Assembly (NCBI RefSeq): GCF_937958535.1
Contig: NZ_CALGNQ010000026.1
Coordinates: 1-27,683, forward strand
DNA length: 27,683 bases
Source: an uncultured Georgenia sp.
GTDB taxonomy: Bacteria > Actinomycetota > Actinomycetes > Actinomycetales > Actinomycetaceae
Direction: 5' to 3'
Positions 6,950 through 15,100 of this stretch are shown here, one piece after another; position 1 is the first letter of the stretch, and every line of letters begins with the position of its first letter. A program made the translations under genes and the position numbers. The notes under the pieces are model-generated. The model did no database searches. It was given only the letters and a program-made list of their open reading frames with translations, and was not told where the DNA came from.

Positions 6950-8122
6950 TCACCCGGGGTAGCGACCTCCGGCGGGGATCCGCTTGCGCGGGTGGACGAC
7001 GCTGCCGCCACCGACGAGCGCGACCTCGTCCTGCGGCCCGTCCCCACCGACCTCGGCCCGGCCGCGGATGCGGGCACCCTCGTCGACCACGCTGCGCACC
7101 ACCCGGGCGCCGGGCCCCACCCGCACGTCGTCGAGCAGCACGGAGTCGACCACCTCGGCACCGGGTGCCACCTGCACCCCGGGGGACAGCACGCTGCGCC
7201 GCACCACCCCCTCGACGACGACGCCGGCGGAGAGCAGCGAGTCCTCCACGCGCCCCGCGGAGTGGACGCGGGCGCCGACGTGCCGCAGCGTGCGGGTACG
7301 GATCGGCCAGGTCGGGTCGTCCAGGGAGAAGGCGGGCTGCTCGAGCAGCTCCAGGTGGGTGCGCCAGTAGGCGTCGACGGTGCCGACGTCCTGCCAGTAC
7401 CCGGTGTGCCGGTAGTCGGCGGCGCCGCCGCGCTCCACCATCGCGGGCAGCAGCCGCTCCCCGAGGTCCCCCAGCCCCTCCTCCTCGCCGGCGGCCGCGG
7501 CCGCCGACTCCAGGCCGGCGAGCAGCGCGGCGGTGGTGAAGGCGAAGACCTCGGTGGTCACGACGTGGGACCGCGGCTCCGGCGGCTTGAGCGCGTAGTC
7601 GGTCACTCGTCCGGACTCGGCGAGGACCACCCCGTAACGGGTGACGTCGCCGTCGTGGCGGGTGGTGACCATGGTGACCTCGGCGTCGACGGCGAGGTGG
7701 TGGGCCACGACGTCGGCGTAGTCCATCCGGTAGACGGCGTCCGCGGAGGCGACGAGGACGACCTCGGGGCCGTGGTCGCGGATGCGGTCGGCCTTGCGCC
7801 ACAGGGCGTCCGCCGTGCCGCTGTGCCAGCCCTCGCGGTCGTCGCCGCGGTGCGGGCCGAGCACCATGAGCCCGCCGCGGGAGCGGTCCAGGTCCCACGG
7901 CCGACCGCCGGCGAGGTGCGCGGTGATGGACTCGGGCTCGAACTGCTCGATCACCCACACGTCGGTGATGCCGCTGTTGGCGGCGTGTGAGAGCGGGAAG
8001 TCGATGAGCCGGTGGCTGCCGCCGAAGCGCAGCGCGGGCTTGGCCCGCCGCTCGGTGAGCGTCTCCAGACGGGAGCCCGCACCGCCGGCGAGGACGACGA
8101 GCAGGGTACGCGGTGGAGCCAT
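6950..8122 (-). CDS. Glucose-1-phosphate adenylyltransferase-like (GlgC family) nucleotidyltransferase
   Basis: This 390-residue protein has an N-terminal nucleotidyltransferase domain and a C-terminal left-handed beta-helix (about 275-360). The nucleotide loop VVLAGGAGSRL (9-19), RAKPALRFGG (26-35), LIDFPLSHAANSGI, GTADALWRK (102-110), YALKPPEP and GYWQDVGTVDAYW all follow the GlgC pattern, so it probably makes ADP-glucose from ATP and glucose 1-phosphate. The usual SGDH catalytic segment reads SADAVYRMDY (126-135): the Asp is kept but Gly and His are replaced, so a divergent paralogue or different sugar/nucleotide is possible. Start ATG at 8122. No other glycogen genes are nearby. It lies 37 nt after the HTH gene, on the same strand. 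Confidence 0.8.
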   Translation of the reverse strand: MAPPRTLLVVLAGGAGSRLETLTERRAKPALRFGGSHRLIDFPLSHAANSGITDVWVIEQFEPESITAHLAGGRPWDLDRSRGGLMVLGPHRGDDREGWHSGTADALWRKADRIRDHGPEVVLVASADAVYRMDYADVVAHHLAVDAEVTMVTTRHDGDVTRYGVVLAESGRVTDYALKPPEPRSHVVTTEVFAFTTAALLAGLESAAAAAGEEEGLGDLGERLLPAMVERGGAADYRHTGYWQDVGTVDAYWRTHLELLEQPAFSLDDPTWPIRTRTLRHVGARVHSAGRVEDSLLSAGVVVEGVVRRSVLSPGVQVAPGAEVVDSVLLDDVRVGPGARVVRSVVDEGARIRGRAEVGGDGPQDEVALVGGGSVVHPRKRIPAGGRYPG

Positions 8123-8159
8123 CCCGTGATCGTCTCCCAACGAGCGGGATGTGGCGCGC

Positions 8160-8369
8160 TCAGCGGGCCTGGCTCTCCGGGGTCCAGTCGCCGATCCCCG
8201 TGCTGAGCATCTCCTCGACCGCGAGCTGGGGGACCCGGAAGGAGCGGCCGACCCGCACCGCCGGGATGTCACCGGCGTGGACCATGCGGTAGACGGTCAT
8301 CTTCGACACCCGGAGGAGCTCGGCAACCTCGGCCACCGTGAGGAAACGCGGGGCCTGCTGCTCGGCCAT
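8160..8369 (-). CDS. Small excisionase/MerR-type helix-turn-helix DNA-binding protein
   Basis: This 69-residue protein is almost entirely one winged-HTH of the excisionase type: RFLTVAEVAELLRVSKMTVYRMVHAG forms the HTH and IPAVRVGRSFRVP the wing. No phage genes are nearby. An equivalent gene (Rv0500A) is conserved next to bS22 in mycobacteria, so it is best seen as a core chromosomal regulator distantly similar to BldC rather than a phage remnant. ATG at 8369 was chosen; an in-frame GTG at 8375 is an alternative, and both have weak ribosome binding sites. A TATTGT hexamer (8421-8426, minus strand) could be its -10 box. Targets unknown. Confidence 0.85.
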   Translation of the reverse strand: MAEQQAPRFLTVAEVAELLRVSKMTVYRMVHAGDIPAVRVGRSFRVPQLAVEEMLSTGIGDWTPESQAR

Positions 8370-8457
8370 GTCCACCTGCCTGTGTCGTCCGGGAGCCGCA
8401 TCGCGCGGAGATACGCTCGCACAATAGAGCCTACCGCCCGATTTGGGAAACGCCCCG

Positions 8458-9627
8458 CTACACGAACAGCGGGTCGAGGCCGTGCCACGGAAAGACCGCC
8501 CCGCGCGTGGCCATGACCGCCCGGTCGACCGGGTCGTCCGGGTTGTAGCCCGCGGACCAGGGCCGGAACGTGGCGGCGGCGTCGTCGCTCATGGTCAGCG
8601 GGGCGTCGACGTCGGCGAGCTCGGCGATGGTGCGCCGCCACGACTCGGGCACCGGGGTCGCGGGGTCCAGCGGTCGGCCGGCGACCACCGCGGCGAGGTG
8701 GGTCCACACCCGTGGCACGACGCTGACCACCTCGTACCCCCCGCCCCCGGTGGCGACCCAGCGGCCCCCGGCGTGCTCCTCGGCGAGCTCGGCCATGAGC
8801 AGCGCGGCCTGCCGCTGGGCGTCGACCGACACGGCCAGCTCGGCGAGCGGGTCCAGCCGGTGGGCGTCGCAGCCGTGCTGGGTGAGGAGCAGCTGGGGCC
8901 GGAACTCCTCGAGCAGGGGGGCGACGACGGCGTCGATCACCCGCAGCCAGGCGCCGTCACCGGTCCGCGGCGGGAGCGCGACGTTGACGGCCGTGCCACG
9001 CGCCGCCGGCCCGCCGACGTCCTGGGCGTAGCCGGTGCCCGGGAAGAGCGTGCCGGGGTGCTGGTGCACCGAGATGGTCAGCACCCGGTCGTCGTCCCAG
9101 AAGACGCGCTCGACCCCGTCGCCGTGGTGGGCGTCGAGGTCGACGTAGGCCACCCGCTGCGCCCCGGCGTCGAGGACGGCGGCGATCGCCACGGCGAGGT
9201 CGTTGTAGACGCAGAACCCCGACGCCCGGGCGGGCATGGCGTGGTGCATCCCCCCGGCCAGGCTCAGCGCCCGCGGGGCCCGGCCCTCCCAGACCGCCGT
9301 CGTGGCGGTGAGCGTCGACCCGACCACCCGGGCCCCGGCCTCGTGGATGTGGGCGAAGATCGGGTTGTCCTGCTCCCCGAGCCCGCGCGCCGGGTCGGGC
9401 CGCCCCTCCCCCGCGGCACGGACGGCGGCGAGGTACTCCGCCTCGTGCACCCGCAGCAGAGCCTCGTCGGCGGCGGCGACGACCGGCTGGACGTCGAAGG
9501 CGTCGAGCAGCCCGAGGTCCGCCAGCAGCCGGTGGGTCAGCGCCAGGCGCAGGGGCGCCATCGGGTGGCCCGCGCCGAAGTTGTACTCGAGCAGCTCCTC
9601 GCTCCACAGGAGCAGGGGTCTGGGCAT
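8458..9627 (-). CDS. acuC: Acetoin utilization protein AcuC-type deacetylase (class I HDAC-like)
   Basis: This 389-residue arginase-fold deacetylase is of the AcuC/HDAC superfamily, which removes acetyl groups from lysines; AcuC acts on acetyl-CoA synthetase in Bacillus. Catalytic elements are complete: the HH pair in GGMHHAMP (128-129), YVDLDAHHGDGVE with zinc ligands Asp165 and His167, HGCDAH with Asp254, and the Tyr in GGGGYEVVSV. Length matches Bacillus AcuC. Start ATG at 9627. It is divergent from the potassium-uptake genes, with a 42-nt gap. No acetoin or acs genes are in the window, so the family name should not be read as proof of an acetoin role. Confidence 0.9.
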   Translation of the reverse strand: MPRPLLLWSEELLEYNFGAGHPMAPLRLALTHRLLADLGLLDAFDVQPVVAAADEALLRVHEAEYLAAVRAAGEGRPDPARGLGEQDNPIFAHIHEAGARVVGSTLTATTAVWEGRAPRALSLAGGMHHAMPARASGFCVYNDLAVAIAAVLDAGAQRVAYVDLDAHHGDGVERVFWDDDRVLTISVHQHPGTLFPGTGYAQDVGGPAARGTAVNVALPPRTGDGAWLRVIDAVVAPLLEEFRPQLLLTQHGCDAHRLDPLAELAVSVDAQRQAALLMAELAEEHAGGRWVATGGGGYEVVSVVPRVWTHLAAVVAGRPLDPATPVPESWRRTIAELADVDAPLTMSDDAAATFRPWSAGYNPDDPVDRAVMATRGAVFPWHGLDPLFV

Positions 9628-9669
9628 GCCGCCACGGTAGCGCGGGCGTGGGCGTGGCAAGGTGAGCGC

Positions 9670-11070
9670 GTGACCGGTGGGACGATCGACCGCGGACCGC
9701 GGCTGCCGGCCCGTGTCCTGGGTGCGGTACGCGACGCGGTCGACCACGTCGCGCGCCACTCCCCCGCACGGCTCGCCCTGCTCGTCTTCGCCGGGATCGT
9801 CGCCGTCGTCGCCGCCCTGCTGTCCCTGCCCGCGGCCACCCGCAGCGGGGAGCGGGCCGACCTGGTCGACGCGCTGTTCACGGCGGTGTCGGCGGTGTGC
9901 GTCACCGGTCTGGAGACGGTGCCCACCGCGACGCACTGGTCCGGTCTGGGCCAGGCCGTCATCGCCGTCGGCGTCAAGATCGGCGGCCTGGGGGTGATGA
10001 CCCTCGCCTCGATCCTCGGGCTGGCCGTCTCCCGGCGGATCGGGCTGACGCAGCGGCTGCTCGCCGCCTCCGAGACCGGCACCACCCGCCTCGGGGAGGT
10101 CGGCACCCTGGTGCGCGCCGTCGTCGTCGCCTCGGTGTCGGTCGAGCTCGTCCTCACCCTCGTCCTGCTCCCCCGGTTCCTCGTCCTGGGGGAGGCGTTC
10201 GGGCCGGCGCTGTGGCACGCCGTCTTCATGGCGGTGTCGATCTTCAACAACGCCGGGTTCGTCGTCCTGGAGGGCGGGTTGGCACCGTTCGTCGGCGACT
10301 GGTGGATGTGCCTGCCGATCGTGTTCGGCGGCGCCGTCGGGGCGCTGGGCTTCCCGGTGATCCTCAACCTCGCCGAGCGGGTCCGCCGCACCCGCCGGCT
10401 GTCGCTGCACTCCAAGCTCACGCTCGTCACCTACGCGCTCCTCGCGGTGGGCGGGGCGCTGGGCTTCGCGCTCTTCGAGTGGGGCAACGCGGCGACGCTC
10501 GGCGGGCTGCCCGTGGCGGACCGGGTGCTCGCCTCCCTGCTCGCCGGGGTGAACGCCCGCTCGTCGGGGCTGACGACGGTGGAGGTCGCCGACATGAGCG
10601 ACACGACGTGGTTCCTCCAGGACGCGCTCATGTTCGTCGGGGGCGGCTCGGCGTCCACGGCCGGCGGGATCAAGGTGACGACGTTCGCCGTCCTCGTCCT
10701 GGCCATCGTCGCCGAGGCCCGGGGCGACCGCGACGCCGAGGCCTTCGGGCGCCGGGTGGGGACGACGACGATCCGGCTGGCCGTGGCGGTGGCGTTCCTC
10801 GGCGCCACGCTGGTGGGGGTGGCCACCCTGGCGCTGCTCGCGCTCACCCACCACCACCTCGAGCTCGTCCTCTTCGAGTCGATCTCCGCCTTCGCCACGG
10901 TGGGGCTGAGCACCGGGATCACCCCCGACCTGCCGAACGCGGCGAAGTACGTGCTGGCGGCGCTGATGTTCGCCGGCCGGCTGGGGACCATCACCCTGGC
11001 CGCGGCGCTCGCGGTGCGGCAGCGCCGCCGGGTGATCCGCATGCCGTCCGAGCCGCCCATCGTCGGCTGA
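9670..11070 (+). CDS. Potassium uptake channel-like subunit, TrkH/KtrB family
   Basis: This 466-residue membrane protein is of the TrkH/KtrB/HKT superfamily and imports K+ using ion gradients. All four selectivity-filter loops are present: SAVCVTGLE (74-82), IFNNAGFVV (191-199), GVNARSSGLTT (293-303) and SAFATVGLSTG (406-416). An FVGGGSASTAGGIKVTTFA stretch precedes the last repeat and AGRLGT lies near the end. Size and pairing with a one-domain RCK protein fit KtrB better than TrkH. Start is GTG at 9670, with AAGGTGAG at 9659-9666. The 46-nt gap to the next gene suggests a two-gene operon. Confidence 0.93.
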   Translation: MTGGTIDRGPRLPARVLGAVRDAVDHVARHSPARLALLVFAGIVAVVAALLSLPAATRSGERADLVDALFTAVSAVCVTGLETVPTATHWSGLGQAVIAVGVKIGGLGVMTLASILGLAVSRRIGLTQRLLAASETGTTRLGEVGTLVRAVVVASVSVELVLTLVLLPRFLVLGEAFGPALWHAVFMAVSIFNNAGFVVLEGGLAPFVGDWWMCLPIVFGGAVGALGFPVILNLAERVRRTRRLSLHSKLTLVTYALLAVGGALGFALFEWGNAATLGGLPVADRVLASLLAGVNARSSGLTTVEVADMSDTTWFLQDALMFVGGGSASTAGGIKVTTFAVLVLAIVAEARGDRDAEAFGRRVGTTTIRLAVAVAFLGATLVGVATLALLALTHHHLELVLFESISAFATVGLSTGITPDLPNAAKYVLAALMFAGRLGTITLAAALAVRQRRRVIRMPSEPPIVG

Positions 11071-11116
11071 CCGGGGGCACACTGCAGGTACGGACCGGCA
11101 GGGAAGGAAGGCGCAC

Positions 11117-11785
11117 ATGGCGCAGAGCAAGCTCCCGCGCGCGAGCGCGGTGCTCGTCATCGGGCTCGGCCGCTTCGGCGGTGCCCTGGCAGCCACCCTC
11201 GAGGACCTCGGACGGGAGGTGCTCGCCGTGGAGAAGGACGCCCAGCTCGTCACCCAGTGGTCCGGGCGGCTGCCGATCATCGAGGCCGACGCCACCAACC
11301 CCGACGCCCTCGAGCAGCTCGGCGCCCAGGACTTCTCCGTGGTGGTCGTCGGGGTGGGCACCTCGCTGGAGGCCAGCGTCCTCATCACCGCCAACCTCGT
11401 CGACATGGAGGTGCCGCAGATCTGGGCGAAGGCCACCTCCGCGGAGCACGGCCGGATCCTGCGGCGCATCGGCGCCCACCACGTCGTCTACCCCGAACAC
11501 GACGCCGGGCAGCGGGTGGCGCACATGGTCACCGGCCGGATGCTCGACTACATCGAGATGGAGGACGGCTTCACCATCGTCAAGATGCGGCCCCCGCGGG
11601 AGACCCACGGCTTCACCATCGGCGAGTCGCAGATCCGGGCCAAGTACGGCGTCACCGTGCTCGGGGTGAAGTCGCCGGGCGAGGCCTTCGAGTACGCCAC
11701 CGACGAGACCCGCATCAACCCCGGCGACACGATCATCGTCTCCGGGGACTCCGCGTTGCTCGAGGCGTTCGCCGCACGTCCCTGA
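11117..11785 (+). CDS. Potassium uptake regulatory protein, TrkA/KtrA family
   Basis: This 222-residue cytoplasmic gating ring subunit has an N-terminal RCK domain with the Rossmann motif VIGLGRFGG (14-22) and an acidic residue ending strand 2 (VLAVEKD). A C-terminal RCK_C domain (about 138-222) follows, including GFTIGESQIRAKYGVTVLGV and NPGDTIIVSGD. It binds adenine nucleotides (ATP/ADP or NAD by family) and opens or closes the adjacent K+ channel subunit. A single RCK pair rather than two indicates KtrA type. Start ATG at 11117 with AAGGAAGG upstream. Confidence 0.92.
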   Translation: MAQSKLPRASAVLVIGLGRFGGALAATLEDLGREVLAVEKDAQLVTQWSGRLPIIEADATNPDALEQLGAQDFSVVVVGVGTSLEASVLITANLVDMEVPQIWAKATSAEHGRILRRIGAHHVVYPEHDAGQRVAHMVTGRMLDYIEMEDGFTIVKMRPPRETHGFTIGESQIRAKYGVTVLGVKSPGEAFEYATDETRINPGDTIIVSGDSALLEAFAARP

Positions 11786-11796
11786 GGAACCGCCTG

Positions 11797-11832
11797 CGTC
11801 CGGGCCCGCGTCCCTGACACGCGCCCCGGACG
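11797..11832 (+). terminator. Terminator hairpin after ktrA
   Basis: CGTCCGGG (11797-11804) pairs with CCCGGACG (11825-11832). Inside it, GCGT (808-811 of 11 kb) pairs with ACGC (819-822). It follows the ktrA stop by 11 nt and ends just before the GH43 promoter, separating the two transcription units. Confidence 0.65.
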
Positions 11833-11848
11833 ATCTGCCGCCCGACCC

Positions 11849-11878
11849 TTGACCTCATGAGGATGTGAGCGTTAACGT
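11849..11878 (+). promoter_or_regulatory. Promoter of the first GH43 gene with LacI-type operator (site 1)
   Basis: TTGACC (-35, 11849-11854), an 18-bp spacer and TAACGT (-10, 11873-11878) are overlain by TGTGAGCGTTAACG (11864-11877). This is the same 14-bp LacI-type half-palindrome seen at three other places in the locus, always over the -10 box. Transcription would start near 11885. Confidence 0.65.
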
Positions 11879-11884
11879 CTGCTT

Positions 11885-12150
11885 CACGGGCCCGGGACGA
11901 GGTCTGTCCCGTGCACGCAGCCCGACCGGGAACGGCTGACGAGGAGGTCTGTGGGAGCCACGAGCCCCTGCCCGGCTCCCGGGCACCACGCCTCGCGGAG
12001 CGGCGCGACCGCCCCGCGACGCACTCGCGCGATGACACGCCCACACCCCGGGCGAGGGCCGCGCAGGCCACCGGGTCGACCACCCGTCATGGGCGCAGCA
12101 GCAGTAGGACGCGGCGACGCCGCCGCGCAGACCGAGGAGGGTCTTCACCC
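11885..12150 (+). other. Long 5' leader of the first GH43 gene
   Basis: About 265 nt separate the predicted transcription start from the ATG. An early hairpin can form in two ways: CACGGG (11885-11890) with CCCGTG (11908-11913), or CGGGAC (11893-11898) with GTCCCG (11906-11911). A strong but isolated GAGGAGG lies at 11941-11947, three nt before a GTG. The frames read as Arg/Pro-rich non-coding sequence. No known riboswitch was recognised. Confidence 0.4.
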
Positions 12151-15100
12151 ATGTCCACCAGTCCACCTGCACGTGCGCGACTCAGAACGGTGGGTTCCGT
12201 CGCGGCACTGACGCTGGCCTTCGGGGCCGTGGCGGCACCCGCGTCCTCCGAGCCGGTCACCGGCTCGGAGGACGACCGGCTCGTCGTCCACTACCCACTG
12301 AACGAGACGAGCGGCTCCGTCGTCACCGACGCCTCGGGCAACGACCGCCACGCGGAGGTCGTCGACAACGCCGGCGGCACCGCGCGGTGGGAGTCCGGCC
12401 GCGGGCTCTACCTGCCCGGCGGGTCCGGCACCACGCCGGCCGTCAAGCTACCCGACTCCCTGCTCAGCGGCCTCGACGACGTGACGATCGCCTTCGACGT
12501 CCGCGCCATGGGCACCGCCCCCGGGGCACCGATGTACACCTTCGGCCTCAGCTCCGAGGCCGGCGGGTCCCTCAGCGCCCACCCCGGCAACGACAACGCC
12601 ATCTTCGCCCGGCACGAGGTGACGCTCACCGGCCCCGACGGCGGGACCGCCCAGACGGTCGGGGGGACCCACGGCCTCACGCGCGAGACCTGGACCCACG
12701 TCGCCGTGACCATCGAGGGCGGCGACGCCACCTCCCCGGGCACCATGCGCCTCTACGAGGACGGCGTCCTCGTCGGCACCAACGACTCGGTCACCCTCCG
12801 CCCGGGTGACATCACCGCCCCCTCGGCCTTCATCGGCCGCTCGCCCGTCGACTCGGGGCGGCCCGCACAGTTCCGCGGCATCGTCAAGGACTTCCGCGTC
12901 TACTCCGCGGCGCTGCCGGGTTCCGAGATCGCCGCGCTGGCCTCCGACCTCGCGGCCGACAACCTCGCCGAGATGATGGACGCCGTCACCCTGCCGGACA
13001 CCAGCGCGCTCACCGAGAACCTCACCCTGCCGAGCTTCCCGGGACTCACCTGGACCTCGAGCGACCCGACCGTCGTCACCGAGACCGGCCAGGTGTTCCG
13101 CCCCGCGCCGGACGAGGAGGACGCGACGGCCACGCTCACCGCGACGGTGACCCACCGGGGCCTCACCGCCTCCAAGGACTTCGAGGTCACCGTGCTCAGA
13201 CGCGTCGGGTTCAGCGAGGAGGAGCTGGCCGAGGGCCTGGTCCACCACTTCCGTCTCGACGAGACCGAGGGCACCGTCCTGGCCAACTCCGGCAGCGCGG
13301 GCAGGGAGGCGGACGCCGAGCTCGTCAACGCCGACAAGGCGACCCTGACCGGGGAGGGGGTGCGCTTCAACCCCGACTCCTACGAGGACTCCCTCGAGGG
13401 AGCCTACGTCAGGCTCCCGGACGACCTCACCGCCGGGATGACGAACCTCACCATCGACTACGACGTCTGGGTCGACCCGGCGAACGTCGGCAACCACCAG
13501 ATGTGGAGCCTGGGCAGCAAGGCCGGCTCGTGCGACGTCGACTCCGGCCTGCAGGCCTCCATCTACGCCTCGAACACGGCCCCTCGCCCCGGTGAGCGCT
13601 TCCGCGTCGCCGTCGGCAACCAGAACCTCATGCAGAACGGCGGCCGCCTGCTCGAGGGCGCGTGGAAGCACGTGACCTACACCCAGGCCCTCAACGAGGA
13701 CGGCACGACGTGGACGGGCACCGTGTACGTCGACGGGGTGCGCTACGCGCAGGCGACGAACCTCACCACCCCGCCCTCGGTCCACGCCTCGGGCACCAAC
13801 TGCAACTTCCTCGCGCGCTCGCAGGTCTCCGGTGACTACTCCTTCCGGGGCACGATCCGGGACTTCCGGGTCTACGACCGCGCCGTGAGCGCCGACGAGG
13901 CGCTCGCGCTCGCCGACGCGACGGTCTCCTCCGGTGTCCGCGCCGACGCCGAGGCCATCGACCTCGGTCTCACCGACGCGATCGTCCGCGACATCGACCT
14001 GCCCAAGGTCGGCTCGGTGGCCGGCTCCACGATCACCTGGACCTCCTCCGACCCGTCCGTCGTCGACGTCTACACCCCGCCTCCCACCGCACCGAACGTG
14101 CCGGTCACCGGCCGCGTCACCCGGCCCGCCGTCGGGGAGCCCGACGCGACCGCGACCCTGACCGCCACGGTGCGCAAGGGCGCCTACGACGTCACCGTCC
14201 GGGAGATCCCGGTGGTCGTCAAGGCCGAGTTCGTCGACGCCGACGCCGTCGCGCGCGACGCGTTCGACCTCGAGCTCGCCGCCACCGACGACATCCGCGG
14301 CAACATCACGCTGCCCGCGGAGGGGGAGTTCGGCTCGACGATCACGTGGAGCTCGACGTCGGACCTCATCACGCCCACCGGCGAGGTGACCCGGCCCCCG
14401 TACGGGCACCCGGACGTCTCGGGCACGCTGACCGCGACCATCACCAAGGGCGAGGCGTCGCAGACCAAGACGTTCCCCTTCACGATCCGGGCGCTGCCGC
14501 GGACCGAGGAGATGGAGCGCTACTTCATGGGCTACTTCAAGGGCGAGAACCTCGCCGACGGCGAGCAGATCATGTTCGCGACGTCGAACGGGAACACCGC
14601 CCTGGACTGGACCGGGCTCACCGGTGGCCGCCCCTCGCTCATCTCCCAGCTGGGCGACCAGGGCCTGCGCGACCCGCACATCGTCCGCTCCCCGGACGGC
14701 GACACGTTCTACATGATCGCCACCGACCTCAACTGGTACGACCAGGGCGGCTACGCGATCAACGACACCCAGTACATCGAGGTCTTCGAGTCCAACGACC
14801 TCGTGAACTGGACTCCGCAGCGCCACGTCAAGGTCGCGCCGGACGACGCCGGCAACGCCTTCGCCCCCGAGTCGCTGTGGGTGGAGGAGATCGGCGCCTA
14901 CGCCGTCTTCTGGGCCCAGTCGCTGTGGAACGACCCGGTCAACCGCACCGGTCAGGGCAACGCGCAGATGTGGTACAACATCACGCGCGACTTCCGGACC
15001 TTCTCCGAGCCGAAGGTGTGGCAGGACCCGTTCCCGCAGTCGCGGATCGACACGACCGCGCTCAAGGTCGGCGACTACTACTACCGGGTGACGAAGAACG

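Noticed and set aside
8160..8369. Excisionase-like HTH as a sign of an integrated phage or plasmid
   Set aside because: No integrase, attachment repeats or phage genes nearby, and the gene is part of a conserved chromosomal neighbourhood next to bS22.
9628..11469. Upstream extension of acuC through the potassium genes
   Set aside because: The extension is antisense to ktrB and ktrA; AcuC similarity begins exactly at the ATG at 9627.
11911..12150. Longer N-terminus for the first GH43 protein starting at GTG 11911
   Set aside because: The added 80 residues are Arg/Pro-rich and would bury the signal peptide; ATG 12151 has a good ribosome binding site.
11951..12211. Small frame starting GTG 11951 after GAGGAGG in the GH43 leader
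   Set aside because: The product is low-complexity Pro/Arg-rich and overlaps the GH43 start in another frame; no sign of selection.
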